Assembly: GCA_021777335.1 (NCBI GenBank)
Contig: JAJYDT010000012.1
Location: 1-49,927, forward strand
Origin: Pseudomonadota bacterium
GTDB taxonomy: Bacteria; Pseudomonadota; Gammaproteobacteria; Acidiferrobacterales; Acidiferrobacteraceae
Length of the DNA stretch: 49,927 bases
Direction of reading: 5' to 3'
The notes beneath the pieces are model-generated. The model did no database searches and was not told where the DNA came from. It was given only the letters and a program-made list of their open reading frames with translations. Position 1 is the first letter of the stretch, and every line of letters starts with the position of its first letter. Both the position numbers and the translations under genes were made by a program. Shown here in pieces: positions 8,820 to 18,324 of the stretch.

Positions 8820-9656
8820 CTACGGGCTTGCCGCTGACAACCTCTGGACCGGCAGTAGGCTGAGAACACGCCGGACTACACCTGGCACGAATCGCGGGCG
8901 CAATAGACGACAATCGTAAGGCGCGAAACGCCGCTCATTCTCTTCGAGACAAATTTCAAGGAAGCGGCGCGTGCTGATGTCAGCCGCAACCTCCTGGTGA
9001 CCCTTCATCGTGAAGTTCTCATCCCTCTTGCCGAAGCCACGGGCGGTCTTGGCGCGATTCACAATTTGCAGGGCAGTGACCGCCGCGCGCCGCAGGTCGT
9101 AATCCGGACGTCGCCACCAGTGCCGCCTGATCCGGTGATAGGCTACCCAGTTTACAAAAAACAGAATGTGTCGCGCTTCCTCCTGGATAACAGGCTCGAA
9201 AATATTAACCAGATCCTTTGAAAAGTACCCTGATTCGCGTGCAACCCGGATCAATCCAAAGGCGAAGAATGAGTCGAAGCACTCACCGTACCCTGCGTAG
9301 AGGTAATCCCAAGCAACATGCCGCGTGGACCGCGACGGGGGTAACTCACCCACATCAATTCCGTAGAATGTCGTCAAGCTGCGCAAGAGCGCTGAATGAC
9401 GCGCCTCCTCATCACCTTGAATCGCGAGCGCCGCACGCATCGTCGGATCCGCTTCATGTTCCGCTGCGGCCTTGACGATACGTGCAGTGGTACTTTCGGT
9501 CAGCACCGCCTCTCTCCAGAAGGGCAACCCAACAAGGCGCGTGCGTGCGTCACCCTCGAGCCGTGGCCAGGGCACGTGTTCAGCATCAAACTCAATATGC
9601 GAATCAACAAAAAATTGGCAAAAAAGATCTCGATGCTCAAGAGAACCGATTTCCAT
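8820..9656 (-). CDS. ferritin-like diiron domain protein of unknown function
   Basis: This 278-residue helical protein has two EARH motifs (E84-H87 and E160-H163), with acidic residues between them (E125, E154) and before them (E53, E66). The pattern E...ExxH...E...ExxH is that of ferritin-like carboxylate-bridged diiron proteins, including N-oxygenase (AurF-like) and hydroxylase types. The ATG at 9656 is chosen because GGAGG lies five bases upstream; the frame is open further but less plausibly. It lies between the hopanoid genes (hpnL ends 228 bases upstream) and the hyf-like operon, on the same strand. A role in modifying hopanoids or fatty acids is possible but only by position. Confidence 0.7.
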   Translation of the reverse strand: MEIGSLEHRDLFCQFFVDSHIEFDAEHVPWPRLEGDARTRLVGLPFWREAVLTESTTARIVKAAAEHEADPTMRAALAIQGDEEARHSALLRSLTTFYGIDVGELPPSRSTRHVAWDYLYAGYGECFDSFFAFGLIRVARESGYFSKDLVNIFEPVIQEEARHILFFVNWVAYHRIRRHWWRRPDYDLRRAAVTALQIVNRAKTARGFGKRDENFTMKGHQEVAADISTRRFLEICLEENERRFAPYDCRLLRPRFVPGVVRRVLSLLPVQRLSAASP

Positions 9657-9883
9657 GATCGCCTCCATCATCGGCCTGTGCTCTTTACTTCCCTGTAGGG
9701 CGCGAAGGCCGGAATCAGTGTCGGGGTTGCGCCCTGCTATTTGACAGCATACGGGCGAAACCGACCCAGAAGAGTAATCATGAGACAATGGGCTCGTCAA
9801 TACGGACGAGAACCCTGGGCGATCACGGTTGCCCCTTCATACCACATGCGGAATTAGCAAGATCACCATAGCGATCCTGCTGC

Positions 9884-10945
9884 CTAACGTGGGATCTCAG
9901 TCTCCTGTGCTCGAAGGCGAAGCCGCAGATGCCGCGCCTCAACCCATTGCCAGGAAACAAGCATGGGAATACCGAAGCCCAGCTGACGCAACCGCCTTGC
10001 AAGCGACAACGCGAGTGAGACATCCGGCGCGAGCCCAAGAACGGCGCCGAGGAATACAAAGCTCCCCTCCTGGACCCCGAGACCTGCTGGGACAAAGAAA
10101 GAGGCGCTCTGTATGGTCTGTGCCAAACTTTCGAAGAATAGCGCTGCGAGCGGGCTCACCGGATATCCGAATAAGTGAAGTGCAAACCAGATCTCCACGG
10201 AACCGGCCACGAGTCCGCTGGACTGCCATAACGCGGTTGCCGCAAGGAGGCGTGGCTTCCGATAAAGAGCCTGGACCGCCCTATCAAGGCGTTTGGGGTC
10301 AGCCATGCCCAGAAAATTCCTGCCTCCTGTGATCGTCTTGAGAATCCGCGCGAGCCGCTGAAACAACCCTCCGCGACGCTGGAGCACCAGAAAGACCGCT
10401 ACGACGGGGACAAACGCCGCAAAGCCAAAGAAGACGTCGCGCGCGGCACCGTGATCATCCAGATAGGAGAAGAGAATGGCAATCCCGAGCAAGGTGAATA
10501 CGAATTGTACAAGCAGCGTCACCGTAACCTCGACGATGATGCTTGCGCCAGCCTCGCTGCCTGGCACGCCCCGGATCATGAGAAGGCGCAGCCCAGCCAC
10601 CTCTCCACCGACCCGCGCCACAGGCAAAAGCGTATTGACTGAATCCCGTACGGCCGCGACCCAGACCAGAAAAAGCGTGCTTGCCCGGCGCTGCCCCTGC
10701 AAGAGGAGACGCCAGCCGCTCGCGTCCAGGACAATCGGAAGTAACCTAAGAGGAATCAGCCAGAGCAGGCCCCAGCCGCCACGGGCAAGAACGCGCACCA
10801 CATCATAGACGCCACCGTGTACCAGGAGCCCGATTGCGAGCGCGAGTCCCGCGAGACCGGTTAATGTGACGATGATTCGGGCTTTATGATTGCCGCGCCT
10901 CTGCCGTCCCGACGGAGGATATCCACCTCCCGAGTCACTGGTCAT
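9884..10945 (-). CDS. hpnL: HpnL, hopanoid-associated flippase-like membrane protein
   Basis: This 353-residue membrane protein of the lysylphosphatidylglycerol synthase transmembrane (flippase-like) superfamily has about eight helices. Typical motifs are NTLLPVARVGGEVAGLRLL and the late SFFVPAGLGVQEGSFVFLG, with the PAGLGxQEG signature. Within hopanoid clusters this family is called HpnL; its biochemical role is unproven, with lipid movement across the inner membrane suspected. The ATG at 10945 overlaps the hpnN stop by 11 bases and has AAGGAAGG upstream. It closes the hpnI-J-K-N-L run. Confidence 0.85.
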   Translation of the reverse strand: MTSDSGGGYPPSGRQRRGNHKARIIVTLTGLAGLALAIGLLVHGGVYDVVRVLARGGWGLLWLIPLRLLPIVLDASGWRLLLQGQRRASTLFLVWVAAVRDSVNTLLPVARVGGEVAGLRLLMIRGVPGSEAGASIIVEVTVTLLVQFVFTLLGIAILFSYLDDHGAARDVFFGFAAFVPVVAVFLVLQRRGGLFQRLARILKTITGGRNFLGMADPKRLDRAVQALYRKPRLLAATALWQSSGLVAGSVEIWFALHLFGYPVSPLAALFFESLAQTIQSASFFVPAGLGVQEGSFVFLGAVLGLAPDVSLALSLARRLRQLGFGIPMLVSWQWVEARHLRLRLRAQETEIPR

Positions 10946-13592
10946 CCGGGCCGCCTTCCTTCAACTTCAAGTCCCCAGGCTTCGCGGTTCTCAACAACAA
11001 GAGCACCGGTAAAAGAAACAGAATTGAGATCAGGATCGCCGTTACCGCGATGCACAGTGTCTTGCCGAGCACCGCCATGCCAGGATTCGATGATACCGCG
11101 AGGCTGCCGAACGAGCTTAGGGTAGTCAGCGCACTAAACAGTACGGCGTCCGGCGTGCTGGTCCGCAGCAGATGCACAGCGTCTACTCCGTCGCGCCAGC
11201 GTGTCACGAGGTAGATTCCAAAGGCGACACACAGGCCGATCTCAAGCGGCAGCACGATGATATTGGCGAGGTCAAATGAGATTCCTGTAAGCTGCATCCC
11301 AGCAACCGTCAGCATCGCTGCAAAACCGATCGAAACAAGCACCATCAGGACATCGCTGACCCGGCGCAAGGTGAGCAACAGGAGGACGGCTATCAGTATA
11401 AGTGAGATTATGGTCGCTTCACGAAATGCCTGCACAACGGCGTTACCCCCTTCGACCAGCAGGATCGGCGTTCCAATTGCCGCTGGAGCCACCTTCTGAA
11501 CTTCGGTCACGAACCGCCTCAGGTTACGATTACTGTTGAGCAGAAGACGCGAGAATACCTGGACACGTGCGCTGCCGTTGGGGCTGAGATACCGATGTCG
11601 CAGTGATGCCGGCAATGTGCCCAAGGTCACGGGCTCGGCGCGGAGGGAGCGGCGGAGAGCCTGCAGCTCAAGTGGCAAATCTCCGATCACGCGCCTCTGC
11701 AGACCGACAAGATTTTTCGGTGCGCGACCAAAATGCTTCAGATAATGACCCAGTGTATTTCCGAGATGCCGTGCTGCAGGCACAAGCTCCGATCGTGGCC
11801 CTCGGGCCACGAATGCCTTAAGGTCGCCCTGCAGCTGCTCGAGCGCCGCACGGATCGCCTCCGGATGAACCGTGACGGACGCTGCCGGCCGAAGCGCGAA
11901 GACCGGGATCACAAGCGCCATCTGCTGGATGATAGCGAGCTTCTGAGCTTGATGCGTTGGCACATAACTTGCGAGTGTGACAGCGTGTGCAACAACATCA
12001 AGCTTTCCCAGACGGGCTGCAACACGCTCTGCCGCCGCAAGGTCGGGCTCGAGAACATCGATCGGGTAGGGCGACGGTTTTTCGCGTTTCAATAGCTGAC
12101 GAAAGGTGCGCACTGCCTCATTGTGGCTATTTTGCAGATGCATGGGGTCAAAATCGAAGCGTGCTGCCATGATTATGGGGATCGTTGCAACTGCGACCAA
12201 CCCCGAAAGCGCAAGCACCAACCACACGTGGCGATGGATCGGTACACGCTCAAATGATAGGGACCGCCGGAAGCGGTGCTCCTTGAGACGACTGACGCCG
12301 GTCAGAGAAAGCATCGCCGGCAACACAGTGAAGTTCGCGAGCAGTGCAATAAACATGCTTGTTCCGGAAATGATGCCGAGATCGCGGATACCGGCGTAAT
12401 GGGTCGGAACGAACGAATAGAAACTGATTGCCGCAGCAAGAGCGGCAAGGGTCAGCGCCATGCTCAGTCCAGAGACTGTACGGCGCAGAGCGGTCTCGTG
12501 ACCATGATTGAGACGTTCCTCGCGATAGCGCATACAGAACTGAATGCCAAAATCGACGCCGAGACCTACGAACAAAACGGCAAACGCGATGGAAATCAGA
12601 TTGAATGGCCCAGTGGCGAAAAGGGCAAAAGCAGCCGTCCAGATAAGCCCAACAAAAAGCGTCACGAGGGTGGCAAACACAAGACGCACGGTGCGCAGGG
12701 CAAATGTAAGGAGCGCCAGGACCAGGAATACCGACAGGGCAACGGCAACTCCGGCGCTGTGGGATATCGTCTTGAACTGGGCGTTGTCAAGCGCGGCTGA
12801 ACCCGTGATGCGTACGCGTACACCATGCGCGGTATTGAGGCGAAGCGCGCGGATCCCGCGCCGTATGCTGTTGATCGCCTTCTGCACAGGCCGGACGTTG
12901 CGATAATCGTAGCGCGGTTTGGCTACCACAAAGCTCCACCGGCCACCGGTCGGGCTACCGCTACCCATGAGATCACCCCAAGGTAGCTGGAAGAACTGCC
13001 CGGACTCCTGCGCGGTAATCGTCTTCCCGAGAGCATGGAAGAGAGCACCAAGCTCAGCGGCATCCTCACCATGTGCACCGGCGCGGCCGAGCGCCTCACC
13101 AAGGACAGTCACAAGACTCGGGATTGTTGGCTCCCGGGACAGGCGCGCAAGGAATGGTTGCGCCTGGGAGAGGTGATCAGATAGAGCCCAAAGATTCTTG
13201 GTCGAGAGATACAGGAGGCCATTTCGTTCGAAAAATCTGCCGCCTCCTGGCTGGTATACGCTCGATATCCCCGCGCCACGCCTTCTGAGCCAGGCGGAAA
13301 GCCGATCCGCCGCGCGGCGTGCGAGTTCCGCCGACTCACTCTTTACGACAATGACGATTGTGTCGTTGCTCTGGGGAAAATTTTGATTGAATCGATTCTG
13401 AAGCCGCTCGAATGGTAAGTCCCGGGACAACATGCCGCTCGTGTCCGTGCTGATCGCAAAACGGACAACCACGTAGTAGAGCGCCGACGCGGTAAGGACA
13501 AACGCTACTACGAGTAACCAGATACATCGGCGCCGGGAGAAATCTACCAGCGCGGTCAGCATCCGGATATAGTTCTGACGTACTCCGTTCAC
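10935..13592 (-). CDS. hpnN: HpnN, RND-family hopanoid transporter
   Basis: This large RND-superfamily (MMPL-type) inner-membrane protein of about 885 residues has two sets of six helices and two big periplasmic loops. GVDFGIQFCMRYREE (first half) and the LEIGLCVAFGIYLVTRWRDG region (second half) are the expected transmembrane-4 signatures. HpnN moves hopanoids from the inner to the outer membrane in Rhodopseudomonas and Burkholderia. I chose the GTG at 13592 because GGAG lies eight bases upstream and this places the start after the hpnK stop. An ATG at 13562, directly before helix 1, is the alternative. The 3' end overlaps hpnL. Confidence 0.88.
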   Translation of the reverse strand: MNGVRQNYIRMLTALVDFSRRRCIWLLVVAFVLTASALYYVVVRFAISTDTSGMLSRDLPFERLQNRFNQNFPQSNDTIVIVVKSESAELARRAADRLSAWLRRRGAGISSVYQPGGGRFFERNGLLYLSTKNLWALSDHLSQAQPFLARLSREPTIPSLVTVLGEALGRAGAHGEDAAELGALFHALGKTITAQESGQFFQLPWGDLMGSGSPTGGRWSFVVAKPRYDYRNVRPVQKAINSIRRGIRALRLNTAHGVRVRITGSAALDNAQFKTISHSAGVAVALSVFLVLALLTFALRTVRLVFATLVTLFVGLIWTAAFALFATGPFNLISIAFAVLFVGLGVDFGIQFCMRYREERLNHGHETALRRTVSGLSMALTLAALAAAISFYSFVPTHYAGIRDLGIISGTSMFIALLANFTVLPAMLSLTGVSRLKEHRFRRSLSFERVPIHRHVWLVLALSGLVAVATIPIIMAARFDFDPMHLQNSHNEAVRTFRQLLKREKPSPYPIDVLEPDLAAAERVAARLGKLDVVAHAVTLASYVPTHQAQKLAIIQQMALVIPVFALRPAASVTVHPEAIRAALEQLQGDLKAFVARGPRSELVPAARHLGNTLGHYLKHFGRAPKNLVGLQRRVIGDLPLELQALRRSLRAEPVTLGTLPASLRHRYLSPNGSARVQVFSRLLLNSNRNLRRFVTEVQKVAPAAIGTPILLVEGGNAVVQAFREATIISLILIAVLLLLTLRRVSDVLMVLVSIGFAAMLTVAGMQLTGISFDLANIIVLPLEIGLCVAFGIYLVTRWRDGVDAVHLLRTSTPDAVLFSALTTLSSFGSLAVSSNPGMAVLGKTLCIAVTAILISILFLLPVLLLLRTAKPGDLKLKEGGPDDQ

Positions 13593-13614
13593 GCCGAACA
13601 CTCCGTGGTGATCG

Positions 13615-14448
13615 CTATATGAGGTCACCGAAGGCGGTGCGGATGAAACCCCCGCCTTCCAACATGGCGCGCACTTTTGGACTGATCAACGCATTGAGCT
13701 CCGCACCGTGACGGGTTGCCGCCATCGGCAGTTTGGTATCGGGATGATTCTGGGTCGCGGGATGGAAGTAGATTTCACTCACGCCCGATGGAAGCCGATG
13801 CAATATGTGCAGAAACATCTCCTCGGTCATCGATCCACTGGTAGTAAGACCGAAGACAAACTCGTTGAAGCGCAGCCCCGCGTGCCTCAACCGCCAGCGC
13901 AGCAACGCGACCCAGGGTGCCATGATAACTGATTCTATGCGATGCCCAGGCGCTTTGGAGCAAGGCTCGTATGGCAGACGCATCGCACCCATTCCGTAAT
14001 CGCGCCCGACACGCAGGATCATCCCAAGGATCGTCGGATGAAGGTGCATATGTTTATGGGCGTTGACGTGGTCGAGCCGGAGACCGGTTGCCCGGAACGC
14101 TTCGAACTGGGCGCGGATCTCCGCATACAGCTGCCGGCGCACCAGTGGTGACCAGAAAAACCGCAGACCAGCCCGGAGTAGACGGTCATCGAACCACCCG
14201 TCGGCATTGACAAGACCCGGAATGCGTTCCGGTGGCAACACAGGACGACCGTCCACAACAACAATATGCAGCCCGACGCGCAGCGACGGAAGCCGTTTCG
14301 CTCGGATGATCGCATCCTCCGTCGCAGCCTCCCCCATCATCAGGCTCGCGCCGGTCAATACCCCCTCGCAATGAGCCACCTCGATGGCCTCATTCACTGC
14401 CAACGCCAAACCGAAGTCATCTGCGGTGATGATGACCTGTCGCTTCAC
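13615..14448 (-). CDS. hpnK: HpnK, hopanoid glycan deacetylase (YdjC-like)
   Basis: This 277-residue YdjC/ChbG-type polysaccharide deacetylase begins MKRQVIITADDFGLALAVNEA, where the two aspartates are metal/catalytic residues. HVNAHKHMHLHP supplies the metal-binding histidines, and the late YFHPATQNHP contains another conserved histidine. In Burkholderia, HpnK removes the acetyl group from N-acetylglucosaminyl bacteriohopanetetrol made by HpnI, before HpnJ acts. Gene order here (hpnI, hpnJ, hpnK) keeps the three pathway genes together. It follows hpnJ by 18 bases. Confidence 0.92.
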   Translation of the reverse strand: MKRQVIITADDFGLALAVNEAIEVAHCEGVLTGASLMMGEAATEDAIIRAKRLPSLRVGLHIVVVDGRPVLPPERIPGLVNADGWFDDRLLRAGLRFFWSPLVRRQLYAEIRAQFEAFRATGLRLDHVNAHKHMHLHPTILGMILRVGRDYGMGAMRLPYEPCSKAPGHRIESVIMAPWVALLRWRLRHAGLRFNEFVFGLTTSGSMTEEMFLHILHRLPSGVSEIYFHPATQNHPDTKLPMAATRHGAELNALISPKVRAMLEGGGFIRTAFGDLI

Positions 14449-14466
14449 GGACGTCTAATGGGGTGG

Positions 14467-15882
14467 TCAGCGCTGTCTGAAGAAGCGCAGAAATTCCGCC
14501 CCTTCACGCAGACGGCGGCCGATCATCTCCGGATGCCTGATCATCTCGCCTGTCATCTCCGCGATCTTGCCCGCGCGGAAGTAGAACCGCTTATAGAAGG
14601 TCTCTACGGAGTCGAAGATCTCCGTGTGATTAAGGTGCGGATAGCTGATCGGGCTGATCTGTACGCCCCGGTCATTGACGAGATGCTCCTCGTCCTGTTC
14701 ATGGAGCCATCCGTTTTCGAGGGCCTGCTGGTAAAGATAGGTCCCCGGGTAAGGTGCAGCGAGCGACACCTGGATCGTATGGGGATTAATCTCCTTGGCG
14801 AACCGGATGGTCTCCTGGATCGTCTCTCGGGTCTCGCCCGGCAGACCGAGAATGAAGGTACCGTGGATGGTAATACCGAGCGACCGGCAGTCACGGGTAA
14901 AACGACGCGCAGTGTCGACGCGGAGGCCTTTCTTGATATTATGCAGAATCTTCTGGTTCCCGGACTCGTACCCGACAAGCAGGAGCCTCAGCCCGTTGTC
15001 GCGCATCACCTTCAGCGTGTCATAGGGAACGTTCGCCTTGGCGTTACAGGACCATGTGACCCCCAGCCGGCCCAGACGCCGCGCGATCTCCTCCGCGCGC
15101 GGGCCATTATCGGTAAAGGTGTCATCATCGAAGAACACCTCTTGCACATTGGGGAAGTAGCGCTGGATCAGCGCGACTTCCTCGGCGACATGTTCCGGGC
15201 TGCGCGTCCGGTAGCGGTGCCCACCCACGGTCTGTGGCCACAGACAGAAGGTGCAGCGCGACTTGCATCCGCGACCGGTATAGAAAGAGACATAGGGGTG
15301 TTTCAGGTAGCCAATGAAGTAGTCTTCGATCTGCAGATCACGCTTGTAAACCTCGGTCACAAACGGAAGCTCATCCATGTTCTCGATCATTGACCGATCA
15401 ACATTGTGCACGACGAGCCCGTCTGCGCCTCGGTAGCTTAATCCTGCCGTCTCGCTCAGAGGGCGTCCTTCGGCGACCTCCTTGATGGTAAAATCGAACT
15501 CTTCGCGGGCGACAAAATCGATCACGGGAGATGCCTGCAGGGATTCGTCTGGTGACACCGCGACCTTGGCGCCTACCAATCCGATCATGAGCGCCGGATT
15601 TTCCTGCTTCAGCGCCTCAGCAACTTTGATGTCCGAGTGAAATGAGGGAGAGCTCGTATGCAATATTGCAAGATCATGTTGCGTCGCGAGCGGCAGCACG
15701 TCGTCAAGCCCGAGCCCTGCGGCGGGCGCATCCACAAGCTTGCTGCCCTTGACCAGCGCTGCGGGCTGCGCAAGCCATGTCGGGTACCAGAAGGAACGGA
15801 TCTCCCGCTTCGCTTGGTAGCGAGAACCCGCGCCCCCATCAAAACCATCAAAGGACGGGGGATGTAAAAATAGTGTCCGCAT
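14467..15882 (-). CDS. hpnJ: HpnJ, radical SAM hopanoid-sugar rearranging enzyme
   Basis: This 471-residue B12-binding-type radical SAM protein has an N-terminal Rossmann-like domain (about 1-150) and the radical SAM motif GCKSRCTFCLWP with CxxxCxxC near residue 210. VFFDDDTFTDN and LLVGYESGN are typical barrel strands of this family. HpnJ converts glucosaminyl bacteriohopanetetrol into the cyclitol ether, contracting the sugar ring. The start ATG at 15882 lies five bases after the hpnI stop, with AAGGAGTAG across the junction as ribosome binding site. Confidence 0.92.
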   Translation of the reverse strand: MRTLFLHPPSFDGFDGGAGSRYQAKREIRSFWYPTWLAQPAALVKGSKLVDAPAAGLGLDDVLPLATQHDLAILHTSSPSFHSDIKVAEALKQENPALMIGLVGAKVAVSPDESLQASPVIDFVAREEFDFTIKEVAEGRPLSETAGLSYRGADGLVVHNVDRSMIENMDELPFVTEVYKRDLQIEDYFIGYLKHPYVSFYTGRGCKSRCTFCLWPQTVGGHRYRTRSPEHVAEEVALIQRYFPNVQEVFFDDDTFTDNGPRAEEIARRLGRLGVTWSCNAKANVPYDTLKVMRDNGLRLLLVGYESGNQKILHNIKKGLRVDTARRFTRDCRSLGITIHGTFILGLPGETRETIQETIRFAKEINPHTIQVSLAAPYPGTYLYQQALENGWLHEQDEEHLVNDRGVQISPISYPHLNHTEIFDSVETFYKRFYFRAGKIAEMTGEMIRHPEMIGRRLREGAEFLRFFRQR

Positions 15883-15887
15883 GACAA

Positions 15888-17042
15888 CTACTCCTTGTTA
15901 GCTTCGATGTGTCCGTCTGGCCGCACGCTGAGATTCCGCCCTTGCCAACGCACGCGACGGCTCGCGAACCCGGCGATCCACAGGCCGAACGACACGAAAT
16001 CGCGCACCGGAATCACCCACAATGGGGATCCGCATACGCCCATAGTCTTCTTCCTGCGCGTCTCGAAATATAACATGACGCGGAATAGCAAGACCACAAA
16101 GGGCAAAATCAGTACGGCGGGACGGCTGCGGGCGAGTGCCGCACCGAGAAGCGAGACCGGCAGGGCGTAGGTAATACCCGAGAAGAGATACCCCCAAGGT
16201 TCGAGCGTACGAATCGTTCTGAGCCAGCGTAGCTCGTGTGAAAGAAAACTGCGTATGCTGGGTTCATCCACGGTGGTCTCGACCACATAGGGTGAAAGCA
16301 CCGTACGCAGCCCCTGGCGACGTGCGAGCGCTCCGAGCAGATAATCGTCGGCGAGGTGCTGGGAAACCGTGGAAAAACCGCCAATTGCCTCAAGCGTTGC
16401 ACGGCGCAGCCCCATCGTCGCGCCAGAACAGTAGGATCGGGACCCAAGAAAGTGTGCCACAAGCACCGATGGTGCAAAACCATTATTGATGGATTCAGCG
16501 CCGAGCACTGACCACAAACCGGCCCAAGGCCGCGCACGGTAGAGGCAGGTGACGACACCGGTACCGGGCTCCTGTAACGGCCCCATCAAGCAACTGAGGT
16601 AATCGCGGCCAACACGGATATCGGCGTCAGCCGCAATCACATAACCATGGCGTGCACGCCCCATCATGTTTGCGAGATTGCTTGCCTTGTGGTTGCCTCC
16701 ATGGAGACGCGGGTCAACTACAATGTCAAACTGGCGGTCTGGAAATTCTTTTTCCAGGCGACGCGCAACGTTAAGAGCAGGATCGTCCGGGTTCTGCGCT
16801 CCAAAAATGATCTGGAACTCGGGATAGTCCTGATCACAGAATGACCGCAGGTTCTCGTAAAGCCCGTGCTCAATCCCATGGAGAGGCTTAAGTACAGTGA
16901 CCGGGGGCAGGTTCGAGGCAAGCTGCATGCGCCGTCGTCCCCACCGCCGCATCGCGTATACCGCACCCATGACATAGAGCAGGGCCATGATCCCGATGAG
17001 TACGCCAGCGAAAAACTGGATCCCGTCAGGCACCACAATCAT
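15888..17042 (-). CDS. hpnI: HpnI, hopanoid N-acetylglucosaminyltransferase (GT21-like)
   Basis: This 384-residue membrane glycosyltransferase of the ceramide glucosyltransferase (GT21) type has an N-terminal helix (residues about 5-27), then PPVTVLKPLHGIE, GNHKASNLANMM, VIAADADIRV (the DxD-like motif), DDYLLGALARR and the late HELRWLRTIR (a QxxRW-equivalent). Helices at the C-terminus anchor it. HpnI adds N-acetylglucosamine to bacteriohopanetetrol, the step before HpnK and HpnJ. It is the first gene of the minus-strand hopanoid arm; its promoter must lie in the 292-base divergent region shared with ispH. Confidence 0.9.
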   Translation of the reverse strand: MIVVPDGIQFFAGVLIGIMALLYVMGAVYAMRRWGRRRMQLASNLPPVTVLKPLHGIEHGLYENLRSFCDQDYPEFQIIFGAQNPDDPALNVARRLEKEFPDRQFDIVVDPRLHGGNHKASNLANMMGRARHGYVIAADADIRVGRDYLSCLMGPLQEPGTGVVTCLYRARPWAGLWSVLGAESINNGFAPSVLVAHFLGSRSYCSGATMGLRRATLEAIGGFSTVSQHLADDYLLGALARRQGLRTVLSPYVVETTVDEPSIRSFLSHELRWLRTIRTLEPWGYLFSGITYALPVSLLGAALARSRPAVLILPFVVLLFRVMLYFETRRKKTMGVCGSPLWVIPVRDFVSFGLWIAGFASRRVRWQGRNLSVRPDGHIEANKE

Positions 17043-17334
17043 GGCGTCTGATCAGACATCACACGCTCCGGCAAGATACGGTGAACCCGGGAACACACTG
17101 GATCGAAGACCATGCCTGGCCCCAATTTACGCTCTAGGAACGCCTCACTTTACACGGGAGTCCATAAATACGACAATCGATCGGCATTACGATGCGCCAG
17201 GGTATAGGAGTAGACCACAGGGGAGTCTGGAAGGATGTCACTGACTTCGGTGAAGACAGTGGGACTGCGCGCCCGAGGAGGCTCAAGGTCAGGGCAATGT
17301 TCCGGCTTCAGCCTACTCGTTTAGTGAGGAGCTC
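17043..17334. promoter_or_regulatory. divergent promoter region between hpnI and ispH
   Basis: These 292 bases separate two divergent hopanoid/isoprenoid operons and must contain both promoters. No consensus -35/-10 pair is obvious. A GAGGAGCTC ribosome binding site for ispH ends just before its ATG. Confidence 0.55.
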
Positions 17335-18297
17335 ATGATAAATAAACGAATGGAGATCATTCTTGCGCAGCCCCGCGGTTTTTGCGCCGGCGTTGTGCGA
17401 GCGATTGAAATCGTTGAACGGGCCCTCGAGGTCTATGGCCCCCCGGTGTATGTGCTCCACGAGATCGTCCATAATCAGCACGTGGTGGAAGATCTCCGGT
17501 CTCGCGGCACCGTATTCGTCAAGATGCTTGCGGAGGTGCCCAAGGGAGCAGTGACAATTTTCAGCGCGCATGGCGTGGCAGCAGCGATGGTGGAGGAGGC
17601 TGCGAGCCGCGGACTCGAGATAATCGATGCCACCTGTCCGCTTGTTACCAAAGTACATCTTCAGGCACAGCGCTATAGCGCCCAGGGATTTGAGATCATC
17701 ATCATTGGACACCCCGGCCACCCAGAGATAGAAGGTACTCGCGGCCGAATCCGCGCCGGTCGGGTACACGTCGTGTCGGACGCCGAAGAGGTTCAGCAGC
17801 TCGAGGTTGAGGACCCGAGACGTCTTGCCTATGTCACTCAGACGACGCTCAGTGTCGACGATACTCGTGACGTGATCACGGCGTTGCGGCAACGGTTCCC
17901 GCTGATTCGGGGTCCAGAGCTGGACGGTATCTGTTACGCGACGCAAAACCGCCAGAACGCCGTGCGGCGGATGTCCACCGAGGTAGACCTGCTGCTCGTA
18001 GTAGGAGCGCGTAACAGTTCCAACTCGAACCGGCTCCGGGAGGTCGGAGAGCGGCCGGGGGCATCCGCCTATCTTGTGCAGGATGCAAGCGAACTTGATG
18101 CGTCTTGGTTCAGGCCCGGCATGCGCGTGGGTATCACGGCAGGAGCGTCGACCCCTGAGGTATTGGTCCAAGGCGTATTGAGCGCACTGCATGGCTATGG
18201 GGTCAAGCAGGTCACGGAGATGGACGCTGAGCCCGAGAACATCACTTTTCGTCTGCCCACCCCGCTCCAAAAGGGGCGGCGACAGTACTCATCCTAG
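17335..18297 (+). CDS. ispH: IspH, 4-hydroxy-3-methylbut-2-enyl diphosphate reductase
   Basis: This 320-residue iron-sulfur enzyme of the non-mevalonate pathway makes IPP and DMAPP. The three cluster cysteines are visible in PRGFCAGV (Cys17), [10 protein letters not shown] and [10 protein letters not shown], and the conserved histidine loops are present ([24 protein letters not shown]). [11 protein letters not shown] and ITAGASTPE are the substrate-phosphate motifs. The ATG at 17335 has GAGG seven bases upstream. Its place at the head of the hpnH-hpnB-hpnA run suggests dedicated precursor supply for hopanoid synthesis; a second ispH copy elsewhere would support that. Confidence 0.96.
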   Translation: MINKRMEIILAQPRGFCAGVVRAIEIVERALEVYGPPVYVLHEIVHNQHVVEDLRSRGTVFVKMLAEVPKGAVTIFSAHGVAAAMVEEAASRGLEIIDATCPLVTKVHLQAQRYSAQGFEIIIIGHPGHPEIEGTRGRIRAGRVHVVSDAEEVQQLEVEDPRRLAYVTQTTLSVDDTRDVITALRQRFPLIRGPELDGICYATQNRQNAVRRMSTEVDLLLVVGARNSSNSNRLREVGERPGASAYLVQDASELDASWFRPGMRVGITAGASTPEVLVQGVLSALHGYGVKQVTEMDAEPENITFRLPTPLQKGRRQYSS

Positions 18298-18324
18298 CAT
18301 TACCTTGAGGGTAAGAGCACGATC

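Noticed and set aside
17308-18270. A 320-residue minus-strand frame opposite ispH
   Set aside because: ispH has every catalytic motif; the opposite frame is its reverse shadow.
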